A DNA stretch of 32,017 bases, taken from IMG/VR virus record IMGVR_UViG_3300013132_000153, positions 1-32,017 of that record; one strand, 5' to 3'. The DNA comes from a virus. The translations under genes were made by a program, and so were the position numbers. Positions 1 through 7,812 of the stretch are shown here, in pieces (the first letter of the stretch is position 1; every line of letters begins with the position of its first letter). The notes below the pieces were generated by a model, which was not told where the DNA came from, ran no database searches, and worked only from the letters and a program-made list of their open reading frames with translations.

Positions 1-1
1 T

Positions 2-1048
2 ATAAGAAAGACATATCAAAAAACTATTACATTTCATGTAAAAACATATCAGTACTACAATACCAAGTTTATGCAGAGTAAACGTGCACTACCTAATAAG
101 TGGAGCAAAGAATATGACTATATGTACACAGGAAAAAATCAAGACATCTTAAATTTAGATATCGATTTTAATGTTATGTTTTTTGTTGCTATTACCGCCT
201 ACGAACAAAAAAATCAAGCAGGTACTGTGTCGGAAAAAGACGAGGAACAGGACAAAGAAGATTCAGTGGCATCTGGCGAGTCTGGTAGTGCTCAAAATCT
301 TCGTACCAACACTGTTAGTCAACACACACAAGAAACCAGCCAAGCTACTAATGTTACCAAAAAGCAAGTTGAAGCCAATGACCTGTATAAGAGTATCATG
401 AGCAGCAGTCGCGGAGACATGGTCAATGTTAAAATGAAAGTAGCAGGAGATCCTGATTTTATCAAACAGGATGATGTATTTTATCCCCCGGGCGGTGGCT
501 CGGGCAGTAGTATCAGTATGGATCAGCATGAAGTATTTGTTAAGTTGCGTTTTAGAACACCCGACGACATCAACCAAGACACAGGTTTATATAATTTTGC
601 GTCAGACGGGGAAAACACTTTTAGTGGTCTTTACAAGGTTATTACGGTTGAAAATCATTTTGAACGTGGTATGTTTTATCAAAATTTAGACATGGTGCGC
701 CTGTTTGAGCAACCCGACGATGCGGTGGGTGGCGGTGGCCAAGGTTCACCAATGAGTGCAGTTGACCCAAGAGATGCCATACGTGGTCAGCGTGGTTATG
801 ATCTTCCGCCAGAAGCTCAAGCAGCCTATGATAGTGAACGCATGGCAGCACAGGGTGCTGCCAGAGATGCCATACGTGGTCAACGAGGTTACGGCGAAGA
901 AGATCCTAATAATTTTGTTGATTACTATACTGACCCAGGGGACAGCTCAGTGGCTGGTATAGATTTTGCAACTCCAGATTCTGGGTTAGTGGCAGCAGCC
1001 GACCAAGAACCCAGAGAAGCTAACAACGATGATTTTTATCTCGGATAA
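2..1048 (+). CDS. Baseplate hub-like tail protein (5' end outside window)
   Basis: The frame is open from base 2, and the first in-window ATG at 71 is preceded by in-frame codons with no stop, so the gene very probably starts before the window and 71 is an internal Met. At least 348 codons are visible. The middle holds a beta-rich stretch ending in GLYKVITVENHFERGMFY followed by QNLDMVRL, the kind of 'F.G.Y.V..V...F..G.F.Q.L...R' ending seen in phage baseplate hub and tail-tube-associated proteins (family memory, not searched). Residues around 62-110 counted from Met71 are acidic and Ser/Thr/Gln-rich, probably a flexible linker. The C-terminal ~90 residues are low complexity and carry a duplicated RDAIRGQRGY decapeptide. 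It ends three bases before the spike gene, so the two are probably co-translated. A T4 gp27-like hub role is inferred mainly from position next to the gp5-like spike. It could be another tail-centre protein. Confidence 0.6.
   Translation: MRKTYQKTITFHVKTYQYYNTKFMQSKRALPNKWSKEYDYMYTGKNQDILNLDIDFNVMFFVAITAYEQKNQAGTVSEKDEEQDKEDSVASGESGSAQNLRTNTVSQHTQETSQATNVTKKQVEANDLYKSIMSSSRGDMVNVKMKVAGDPDFIKQDDVFYPPGGGSGSSISMDQHEVFVKLRFRTPDDINQDTGLYNFASDGENTFSGLYKVITVENHFERGMFYQNLDMVRLFEQPDDAVGGGGQGSPMSAVDPRDAIRGQRGYDLPPEAQAAYDSERMAAQGAARDAIRGQRGYGEEDPNNFVDYYTDPGDSSVAGIDFATPDSGLVAAADQEPREANNDDFYLG
770..893 (+). repeat. Direct repeat of 31 bp inside the hub-like gene
   Basis: Two copies, at 770-800 and 863-893, differ at three positions, all silent or nearly so. 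Both encode RDAIRGQRGY. They are separated by 62 bases encoding an Ala/Glu/Gln-rich spacer. This looks like a recent local duplication in the disordered C-terminal tail. Confidence 0.8.
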
Positions 1049-1051
1049 TAG

Positions 1052-3280
1052 ATGAGTTATAATACCGATTCAAGACTAGGTCGTACAGTACCCGAATTTG
1101 TTAGAAAAGAAGATGCACCGGGTGTGCGTTTTGATGCTGGTCCATACCTTGGCATAGTAAAAGAAAATCGTGATCCTACTAGATCCGGCAGACTACAAGT
1201 ATGGATACCTGACTTAGGTGGTGACCCAAGTTTACCAAACAATTGGCGCACAGTGTGGTATGCTAGTCCTTTCTTAGGCAGTACTGTACAAGATCCCCCG
1301 GATGGTAAAAGTAAGTCTGGTAGTAAAGAAAATAAATTTAGTCGAGTACGACATACCTATGGTATGTGGTATAACGTACCAGATTTAGAAAATTTTGTTA
1401 TCTGCACATTTTTAGCTGGTGATCCCGAACGAGGCTTTTGGTTTGCCTGCGTGCCTAATCAACTAGGGCATCATATGGTTCCTGCTATAGGAGCTAGTAA
1501 AGATATTGAAGGCATAGACAAAATAGAAGATGAACAACTCAAGAAAGTTGTTAAGCAAGGCTTACCTTATCCGGTTGCCGAGTTCAATGAATACCGTGAC
1601 GAAGTCAAATTTGATCAGTTTACCAAAGAAAAGAAACCCATACACGAACCTCAGGTCAAAATACTGGTAGAACAAGGAACCGATAGAGAAAACCTAACCA
1701 AGACCAGAGGTATTATTCAAAGTAGTAGCCAACGCGAAACACCAGCTGGTGTATTTGGTATCAGCACACCGGGTCGTACCAAAGGCAAGCCACCCGCTGC
1801 CAATGCTAAAACTGCTGAGCGTAAAGTATCTACTAGATTAGGTGGACATAGTTTTGTATTAGATGATGGTGACGAAAGTGGTAATAATAATTTAACTCGC
1901 TGGCGCAGTGCAGGCGGCCATCAAATCTTAATGGATGACAAAGAAAAAATTCTTTATATAGCCAATAGCAATGGCAGCGTCTGGATAGAAATGACCAACG
2001 CCGGTCACCTTAATATCTATAGTGCTAATAATTTAAACATACGTACACAGGCTGATGTAAACTGGCATGTGGACAAGGATTTTAATCTGCAGGTAGAAGG
2101 TGACATCAGAGTAAAAGCCAAGAAAAGCATAAACTTTGAATCAGAGTCCCTGACCTCGCGCACAGACAAAGATACTACAATATTTGGCGGTAGCGTAAAG
2201 ATAGGCAGTGAAGGTGCCATAGATATCATGACCACAGCTGGAGGTAGTATAACAACTGGCAAAGTACTTACAGTCAGTGGAGAAAAGATATTACTTAACT
2301 CTGGTAAAGGTCCTAGTATAAACAAACCTCGCGACCTACCACTCAAAAGCAGTGCTGATACTAAAAAGGATGGCAACGGTCAATGGCAAGTAGAAGAAAA
2401 CAAGATTAAGAGTGTTAGTAAGATTGTTCCGACACACGAACCATGGCCACGTAAAGCAGGAACCAGCAGTTCTAGTTCTAACAGTAACGAAGGCGGTGAA
2501 GGTGATAACCAAGATGTAACAGAAGGTAGTCCGCCATACAAAGAAGGTTCATCTGCTCCTAGCAATAGTCGCACAACCTCACGCGGTACTCCGGTAGTGA
2601 GCGGAACAGGTGGTGCAGTAACAGATAGTCAAGGCAATCCTATCTTAAGTGAAACGCCAGACGCTGAAGGCAGTCCGGGTATAGAACAAGCTCAACGCAA
2701 TAAATTAAGCAAAGCAGCTCCTGAGCACTTACTAAAAGGTGCAAATGCGCCAAACCCTAGTAGTGGGCTAGGTGACTTATCGCAGCAGGAATATAGAGGA
2801 TTGCTGACTCAAATTGGTTACTCGGAGTCGGGGTTAGACTATGGTGTGGTTGAAAAAACCAATGGTAATTATCTCGGACGTTATCAAATGGGCGCGGCTG
2901 CATTAGTTGACACAGGTTACATTCATCCTAGTGCTTATAAACAGTATGGCACTAAAGCGGTACAATACGAAAGCAGTTGGACTGGTAAAGATGGTATAGG
3001 TAGCAAGGACGATTTTCTATCTAGTGGTGGTGTACAGGAAAAAGCAGTACAAAATTATCATAGTAAACTGTATGCTTCAATGGAACGCAATGGTGCTATT
3101 AGACCTGACGATGATGCTGCCACCAAAGGCGGTATGGTTGCTGTAGCTCAGCTACTAGGGGCCAAAGGTGCTAAGGACTGGAGAGACACCGGTGTTGGTC
3201 AGGATGCAAATAAAACCACCGGTGCTACATATTTCAATCGTGGACGATATGCTGTGGAGTATTTAGGTGGGAAAGCCTAA
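1052..3280 (+). CDS. Central tail spike, gp5-like, with C-terminal muralytic domain
   Basis: This 742-aa protein is the probable cell-puncturing needle at the centre of the baseplate. Residues ~27-150 form an OB-fold-like start (YLGIVKENRDPTRSGRLQVW, then a conserved GMWYNVP and FLAGDPERGFW), typical of gp5/VgrG N-termini. Residues ~260-425 are short beta repeats (VWIEMTNAGHLNIYSANN, FNLQVEGDIRVKAKKSINF) as in the triple-stranded beta-helix. Residues ~455-560 are a Ser/Gly/Asn/Thr-rich linker. Residues ~575-742 hold YSESGLDYGVVE and GNYLGRYQMGAAAL, resembling lysozyme or lytic transglycosylase domains, with Glu592 a plausible catalytic acid. T4 gp5 has its lysozyme between OB-fold and helix; here it comes last. 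The start follows the preceding stop by only a TAG triplet (TAA-TAG-ATG) and has only a weak GGA upstream. The spike role is well supported; the exact enzyme class is not. Confidence 0.85.
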   Translation: MSYNTDSRLGRTVPEFVRKEDAPGVRFDAGPYLGIVKENRDPTRSGRLQVWIPDLGGDPSLPNNWRTVWYASPFLGSTVQDPPDGKSKSGSKENKFSRVRHTYGMWYNVPDLENFVICTFLAGDPERGFWFACVPNQLGHHMVPAIGASKDIEGIDKIEDEQLKKVVKQGLPYPVAEFNEYRDEVKFDQFTKEKKPIHEPQVKILVEQGTDRENLTKTRGIIQSSSQRETPAGVFGISTPGRTKGKPPAANAKTAERKVSTRLGGHSFVLDDGDESGNNNLTRWRSAGGHQILMDDKEKILYIANSNGSVWIEMTNAGHLNIYSANNLNIRTQADVNWHVDKDFNLQVEGDIRVKAKKSINFESESLTSRTDKDTTIFGGSVKIGSEGAIDIMTTAGGSITTGKVLTVSGEKILLNSGKGPSINKPRDLPLKSSADTKKDGNGQWQVEENKIKSVSKIVPTHEPWPRKAGTSSSSSNSNEGGEGDNQDVTEGSPPYKEGSSAPSNSRTTSRGTPVVSGTGGAVTDSQGNPILSETPDAEGSPGIEQAQRNKLSKAAPEHLLKGANAPNPSSGLGDLSQQEYRGLLTQIGYSESGLDYGVVEKTNGNYLGRYQMGAAALVDTGYIHPSAYKQYGTKAVQYESSWTGKDGIGSKDDFLSSGGVQEKAVQNYHSKLYASMERNGAIRPDDDAATKGGMVAVAQLLGAKGAKDWRDTGVGQDANKTTGATYFNRGRYAVEYLGGKA

Positions 3281-3296
3281 GGGTTAAATACATATT

Positions 3297-3671
3297 ATGC
3301 CCACTTACTACGGTTTTAGTACATATAATCGCGCTAGAAAATTTAAACTCACTGACTTTGAGTTAGTCAAACAGGACTTGTTTAATCATTTTCATATACG
3401 CCGTGGTGAAAAACTAATGAATCCAAATTTTGGTACCATAGTATGGGATATTCTATTTGAACCTTTCAATGATAGTACAAAAAAAATCATAGCAGATGAT
3501 GTGCGTAGAGTAATCGGATATGATCCTAGGCTGTCAGTAGAGGACGTTGCTATAACCGATTATACTGATGGTATACAGATTGAAGTAGCATTACGCTATG
3601 TTATGGACAATCAATTGGGATCTTTGATGTTAAAATTTGATCGTAATACACGCACATTGATAACGGAGTAG
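3297..3671 (+). CDS. 25: Baseplate wedge subunit, gp25-like
   Basis: The 124-aa product has the size and core pattern of T4 gp25 and the related type VI secretion TssE family: RRGEKLMNPNFGTIVWDILF followed by EPFND near residues 38-62, and a C-terminal strand pair (IQIEVALRYV, LGSLMLKFDRNT). In T4, gp25 is part of the inner wedge that links the hub to gp6. The order spike, gp25-like, gp6-like here fits that role. The gene starts 16 bases after the spike stop, in AT-rich DNA without a recognisable Shine-Dalgarno sequence, so translation may lean on coupling. The length matches the family and I see no anomalies. Confidence 0.9.
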   Translation: MPTYYGFSTYNRARKFKLTDFELVKQDLFNHFHIRRGEKLMNPNFGTIVWDILFEPFNDSTKKIIADDVRRVIGYDPRLSVEDVAITDYTDGIQIEVALRYVMDNQLGSLMLKFDRNTRTLITE

Positions 3672-3694
3672 TTATCTGATACTATAATTTTCAG

Positions 3695-3705
3695 AATAAA
3701 TACTT
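3695..3705 (+). promoter_or_regulatory. Possible T4-type late promoter element
   Basis: AATAAATACTT lies in the 50-base gap before the gp6-like gene and resembles the T4 late -10 element TATAAATA. A start site a few bases beyond its end would leave a leader of about 13 bases before ATG 3722. This is one of the few real gaps in the plus-strand block. The resemblance is by eye; AT-rich DNA gives such matches by chance. Confidence 0.35.
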
Positions 3706-3721
3706 AAATTACACAACTAAT

Positions 3722-6700
3722 ATGGCCATAATCTCACGTCAAACTGGTTTACTAAGCGCAGAAAACTGGAAGAAAGTTTACCAAACTTTCCGCGAAGCTG
3801 ATTTCACTGCCTACGACTTTGAAACTCTGCGTAAGACCATGATTGACTATATCAAGTTGAATTACCCAGAAGATTTCAATGATTTCACTGAAAGTTCAGA
3901 ATTTATAGCCTTAATTGATCTTATAGCTTTCTTTGGACAAAGCCTTGCATTTAGAACAGATTTAAATGCTAGAGAAAACTTCATTGACACCGCTGAACGC
4001 AGAGATAGTATACTCAAGTTAGCACGCCTAGTAAGTTATAATCCCAAGCGTACAGTGTGTGCGTCAGGTTATATGAAAATTGAAAGTATCAGTACCACAG
4101 AAACCATTTATGATAATGATGGTATAGATATCAGTAACACTATTATAAATTGGGCAGATCCTGGCAACGACAGCTGGTACGATCAATTTACTGCTATTAT
4201 GAATGCCAGTCTAGTAACTAGTCAGATTGTTGGTAAGCCCTCTAGAACAGCCATGGTCAATGGGTTGCGTACCGAAGAATACAGTATAAACGTTACACCA
4301 AACGTTGTGCCAGTCTATAGATTCAATACACAGGTCGATGGTAGAGATACCAGCTTTGAAGTAGTCAGTGCCACCAGTGCTAATAAAACTTACATTTACG
4401 AATCTGCACCACGCATAGATAATCCATTTAATCTACTTTATTTCAATGATGGAGAAGGCAACGGCAGCAATAATACAGGTTTCTTTTTACATTTTAAACA
4501 AGGTGAACTAGCAAGTTTAGATTTTGCAGTAAATGAAGTTATTGCTAACAAAGTAGTAAATGTAGACGTAAACAACATAAACAATAGTGATGTTTGGTTA
4601 TACAGCGTAACTGACACCGGTGCTGTGGATGATATGTGGACGCAGGTACCTAGTACTGCTGGTGTAAATGTTATCTACAATCAGATTCAAGATCGTAATT
4701 TATACCAAGTAACTTCTAGAAGCAACGATCAAATTAGCTTGGTATTCGGTGATGGTGCGTTTACAAATATTCCAAGAGGCAATTTTAGACTATACTATAG
4801 AGTAAGCAACGGTCTAACATATAGAATTACACCAGACGAAATGCGCGGTATACAAGTGAGTTTTGACTACGTTAGCCGTTACAATCGTGTAGAAACAATT
4901 ACTTTCCGCGCTAGTCTCAAATACACAGTGGCCAATGCCAACACACGTGAGTCAGTTGACGATATTAAACAAAGAGCACCACAGTTTTTCTATACACAAA
5001 ATCGCATGATAACCGGGGAAGACTACAATACCTTCCCCTACACTAGTTATAGCACTATCACTAAGGTCAAGGCCATCAATAGAACTAGCTCAGGTCTAAG
5101 TAGATATCTTGACATCTTAGATACCACAGGCAAATACAGCAGTACCAATATTTTTGGATCAGACGGTGTGCTCTACAGTGAAGAATCTGTGGATCAATTC
5201 ACATTTAATTTTAATAACTTGTTTGATATAAGACGTGTAATTTATAACCAATTGGTTCCTGACATCATTGCTGGTAAAGATCTCATGCATAATTATTACG
5301 CAAAGACAGCATCGGAACCACCACCAGAAGTTGACATTGATGCCAGTAACATGGTCAATGATCAAGTTTATCAAATTACATTCACGGGCAATACTAACTT
5401 TATTCAGTTTGGTAGTACTGATAACAATCTAGGTACTGTGTTTGTAAGCAGTAATTTAGAACGTAAAGAATTTGTACATGATGTAAAATTTGAAGTTACC
5501 TCAGCTGGGCCAAGTTATAAATTTAGTAATGCTGCTATAGTATATAATCCAACACTTAACATTGCTAGTGGCGACAAGCTGACATTTCGTATTGATACTC
5601 CAGGGCATCCGTTGTACATTAAGAGTGCAAGGGTAGCAGGTACAGCCAATGTTGTTACATCGGGCTTAATAAACGACAATGGTATTACATCAGGCACAAT
5701 AACCTGGGATACTACCGGTGTTCTGCCCGGCGAATATCATTATGTCAGCCAAACCAGTGTGGCGGTGGGCGGAACTATAAACATTGCCAGTTTTGGTAGC
5801 GGTAAGGTCAAAACCGAATTAGAATGGAATTTAAGTACCACTGGTGATAGTGGTTCCACTGGATATTTTAAGTACAATAGTTTTCCTATATTTTTAACCG
5901 GTACAGGTCAAAACAAATATCTTACTGTGGGAGCCATGATTCGATTTGTGGCCCCTGACAATTTTTATTTTAACAGTGTGAACAATCTTGTACCTGGTAC
6001 TCCTGACGATCCAGACAGTAGTCGTGTGTTATATGCTGCAATTACTAATATAACTGGCGATGGTGCCAATGGCGGAGTAGGTAATCTCAGCAATGGGTTA
6101 GGGCCAGTTACACTGAGTGTAAAAGTACCAGGTGGTGCTATTGTTGATACAGTAATTCCGGTATTTAAAAATGACATACCTGACAGCCTGGTCGATCAAA
6201 TTACACAGTTGATATCAGGTTATAAAAATTTTGGACTAGGATATAATAAAAAACTACCAGCCTGGGTGTTGATTCCCAGCGACGAAATCACTTACAGCAC
6301 TGACTGGTTAGTAAAATTTGACTACGATATAATAGGTAAACAATACTATGTTAGTTACAAGAGTTTAAAGTATATTTTTCATAGTGTTAAAGAAACTAAC
6401 TTTTTCTACGATGAATCCTTGTTTACCTATGACAACTTTAATAACAGAGTCATACGTGATCATGTAAACATTCTTAAAGTAAATGCAGTACCGGGCAAAA
6501 GTGGACTGCCATTGGGCAAAGATTATAGTTGGGCTGTGCACAAACCAATTCGTAGGTCTGATGGTTACATAGATAACCGTGGCGTATATTTGACTTTCTA
6601 TGATGGCAACGACGACGGTGTTCCTGATAACCCATTCATGTTTGAAACTATAGTTTTAAACACACAGAGATTAAGCACTACGATTATGGGTGCCAATGTT

Positions 6701-7801
6701 GAATCATATGCAGACAGTGTAAACAATTTTTATTACACATACACTGGTGATTACCCCAGCCAGTCCGATCTAGATCATTTTGTATCGCGTTTGAGCTTTA
6801 GCATAAATTCTTTAACTGAAGTAGAAAATATTATTAAGACCAGCAGAAACGCTGTGCTGTACGCCCAAGGTGCCAAGCCAAAAGATAAACTTGTTTTCTT
6901 TGAGCTGATTAGCCTATACGACAAATACGATCAATACCAGATAGTAGACAATAAATCTATAATTAGTAGTCTTAATAGTTTACGTGACATAGAAGCCATG
7001 AAGCGTAATTTTGAAGTAGGGCAGTTATTCTACATTCGTGCTTCTAATAAATTTTATCGTATAGTGTTGGATAGTGCTAAGATTAAGCAAATACAGGAAA
7101 TTACCACTCCGGCTAATACTAGTCCTAAGTACATAGCTTATATGGGTCGTCAATCTCTGTATTTCCAGTACAGACACAATAGTCCAAATACACATAGGAT
7201 TGATCCTAATATCAGTAATATCATTGATATCTATGTATTGTTAAACAGCTATGATCTAGATTATAGACGTTATATACAGGACACCAGTGGTGTAGTACCG
7301 GAGCCAACTGCGCCTACTGGTACAGAGTTAGCTAACAACCTAAGCGATCTAGAAAATTATAAAGTAATAAGTGATGCTATGATATTTCATAGTGCAGTAT
7401 TCAAGCCTTTATTTGGTAATAAGGCTGCCGCTGAATACCAAGCTATCTTTAAAGTAGTAAAAAATGCTAACCTCAATCTAAGTGATGCCGATATCAAATT
7501 AGATGTTATATCAGCTATCAATAGATATTTTGATGTTGCCAATTGGGATTTTGGTGAAACTTTCTACTTTAGTGAATTAGCTGCATACTTGCACAAAGAA
7601 TTAAGTCCTAATGTAGCCAGTATAACCATTGTACCAAAAGATTCTAATGTTGACTTTGGTACCCTATACCAAATCAATGCAGAAGCCAATGAATTATTGA
7701 TCAGTGCTGCTACGGTAAATGATGTTGAAGTTATTACAGCTATTACAGCTGGGCAGATTGTTCAATCGTTGTCGGACTCGAATCGTAGCATAGGGATCTA
7801 A
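3722..7801 (+). CDS. 6: Baseplate wedge subunit, gp6-like, enlarged
   Basis: The 1359-aa product opens with the gp6-type N-terminus: DFETLRKTMIDYIKLNYPED, FNDFTESSEF, then LAFRTDLNARENFIDTAERR at ~30-95. Residues ~330-480 look like the Baseplate_J-like core (FGDGAFTNIPRGNFRLYYR, then a QFFYTQNRMITGEDYNTFP segment). T4 gp6 is about 660 aa, so this copy is roughly twice as long. An inserted stretch at ~609-680 (ASGDKLTFRIDTPGHPLYIK, later NDNGITSGTITWDTTG and PGEYHYV) resembles a cupredoxin-like sandwich. The rest, to ~1359, is beta-rich and then mixed, ending in an assembly-type tail with KDSNVDFGTLYQIN. In T4, gp6 dimers form the ring joining wedges around the hub. There is no clear Shine-Dalgarno; a late-promoter-like element sits just upstream. 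Confidence 0.88.
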   Translation: MAIISRQTGLLSAENWKKVYQTFREADFTAYDFETLRKTMIDYIKLNYPEDFNDFTESSEFIALIDLIAFFGQSLAFRTDLNARENFIDTAERRDSILKLARLVSYNPKRTVCASGYMKIESISTTETIYDNDGIDISNTIINWADPGNDSWYDQFTAIMNASLVTSQIVGKPSRTAMVNGLRTEEYSINVTPNVVPVYRFNTQVDGRDTSFEVVSATSANKTYIYESAPRIDNPFNLLYFNDGEGNGSNNTGFFLHFKQGELASLDFAVNEVIANKVVNVDVNNINNSDVWLYSVTDTGAVDDMWTQVPSTAGVNVIYNQIQDRNLYQVTSRSNDQISLVFGDGAFTNIPRGNFRLYYRVSNGLTYRITPDEMRGIQVSFDYVSRYNRVETITFRASLKYTVANANTRESVDDIKQRAPQFFYTQNRMITGEDYNTFPYTSYSTITKVKAINRTSSGLSRYLDILDTTGKYSSTNIFGSDGVLYSEESVDQFTFNFNNLFDIRRVIYNQLVPDIIAGKDLMHNYYAKTASEPPPEVDIDASNMVNDQVYQITFTGNTNFIQFGSTDNNLGTVFVSSNLERKEFVHDVKFEVTSAGPSYKFSNAAIVYNPTLNIASGDKLTFRIDTPGHPLYIKSARVAGTANVVTSGLINDNGITSGTITWDTTGVLPGEYHYVSQTSVAVGGTINIASFGSGKVKTELEWNLSTTGDSGSTGYFKYNSFPIFLTGTGQNKYLTVGAMIRFVAPDNFYFNSVNNLVPGTPDDPDSSRVLYAAITNITGDGANGGVGNLSNGLGPVTLSVKVPGGAIVDTVIPVFKNDIPDSLVDQITQLISGYKNFGLGYNKKLPAWVLIPSDEITYSTDWLVKFDYDIIGKQYYVSYKSLKYIFHSVKETNFFYDESLFTYDNFNNRVIRDHVNILKVNAVPGKSGLPLGKDYSWAVHKPIRRSDGYIDNRGVYLTFYDGNDDGVPDNPFMFETIVLNTQRLSTTIMGANVESYADSVNNFYYTYTGDYPSQSDLDHFVSRLSFSINSLTEVENIIKTSRNAVLYAQGAKPKDKLVFFELISLYDKYDQYQIVDNKSIISSLNSLRDIEAMKRNFEVGQLFYIRASNKFYRIVLDSAKIKQIQEITTPANTSPKYIAYMGRQSLYFQYRHNSPNTHRIDPNISNIIDIYVLLNSYDLDYRRYIQDTSGVVPEPTAPTGTELANNLSDLENYKVISDAMIFHSAVFKPLFGNKAAAEYQAIFKVVKNANLNLSDADIKLDVISAINRYFDVANWDFGETFYFSELAAYLHKELSPNVASITIVPKDSNVDFGTLYQINAEANELLISAATVNDVEVITAITAGQIVQSLSDSNRSIGI

Positions 7802-7812
7802 TGGAATAAGTT

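Noticed and set aside
71-73. ATG 71 as the true start of the first gene
   Set aside because: The frame is open upstream to base 2 without a stop and there is no ribosome site, so it is more likely an internal Met of a gene cut by the edge.
2017-2376. Minus-strand 119-aa frame under the spike gene
   Set aside because: Antisense to the beta-helix-coding region; it looks hydrophobic only because of the complement of Lys/Asp/Ser codons.
3263-3280. TTAGG/CCTAA stem at the end of the spike gene as a terminator
   Set aside because: Only 5 bp with an 8-base loop and no T-tract, and the next gene follows in 16 bases.
3284-3296. TTAAATACATATT as a late promoter for the gp25-like gene
   Set aside because: It touches the start codon, leaving no leader; an AT-rich gap explains it.
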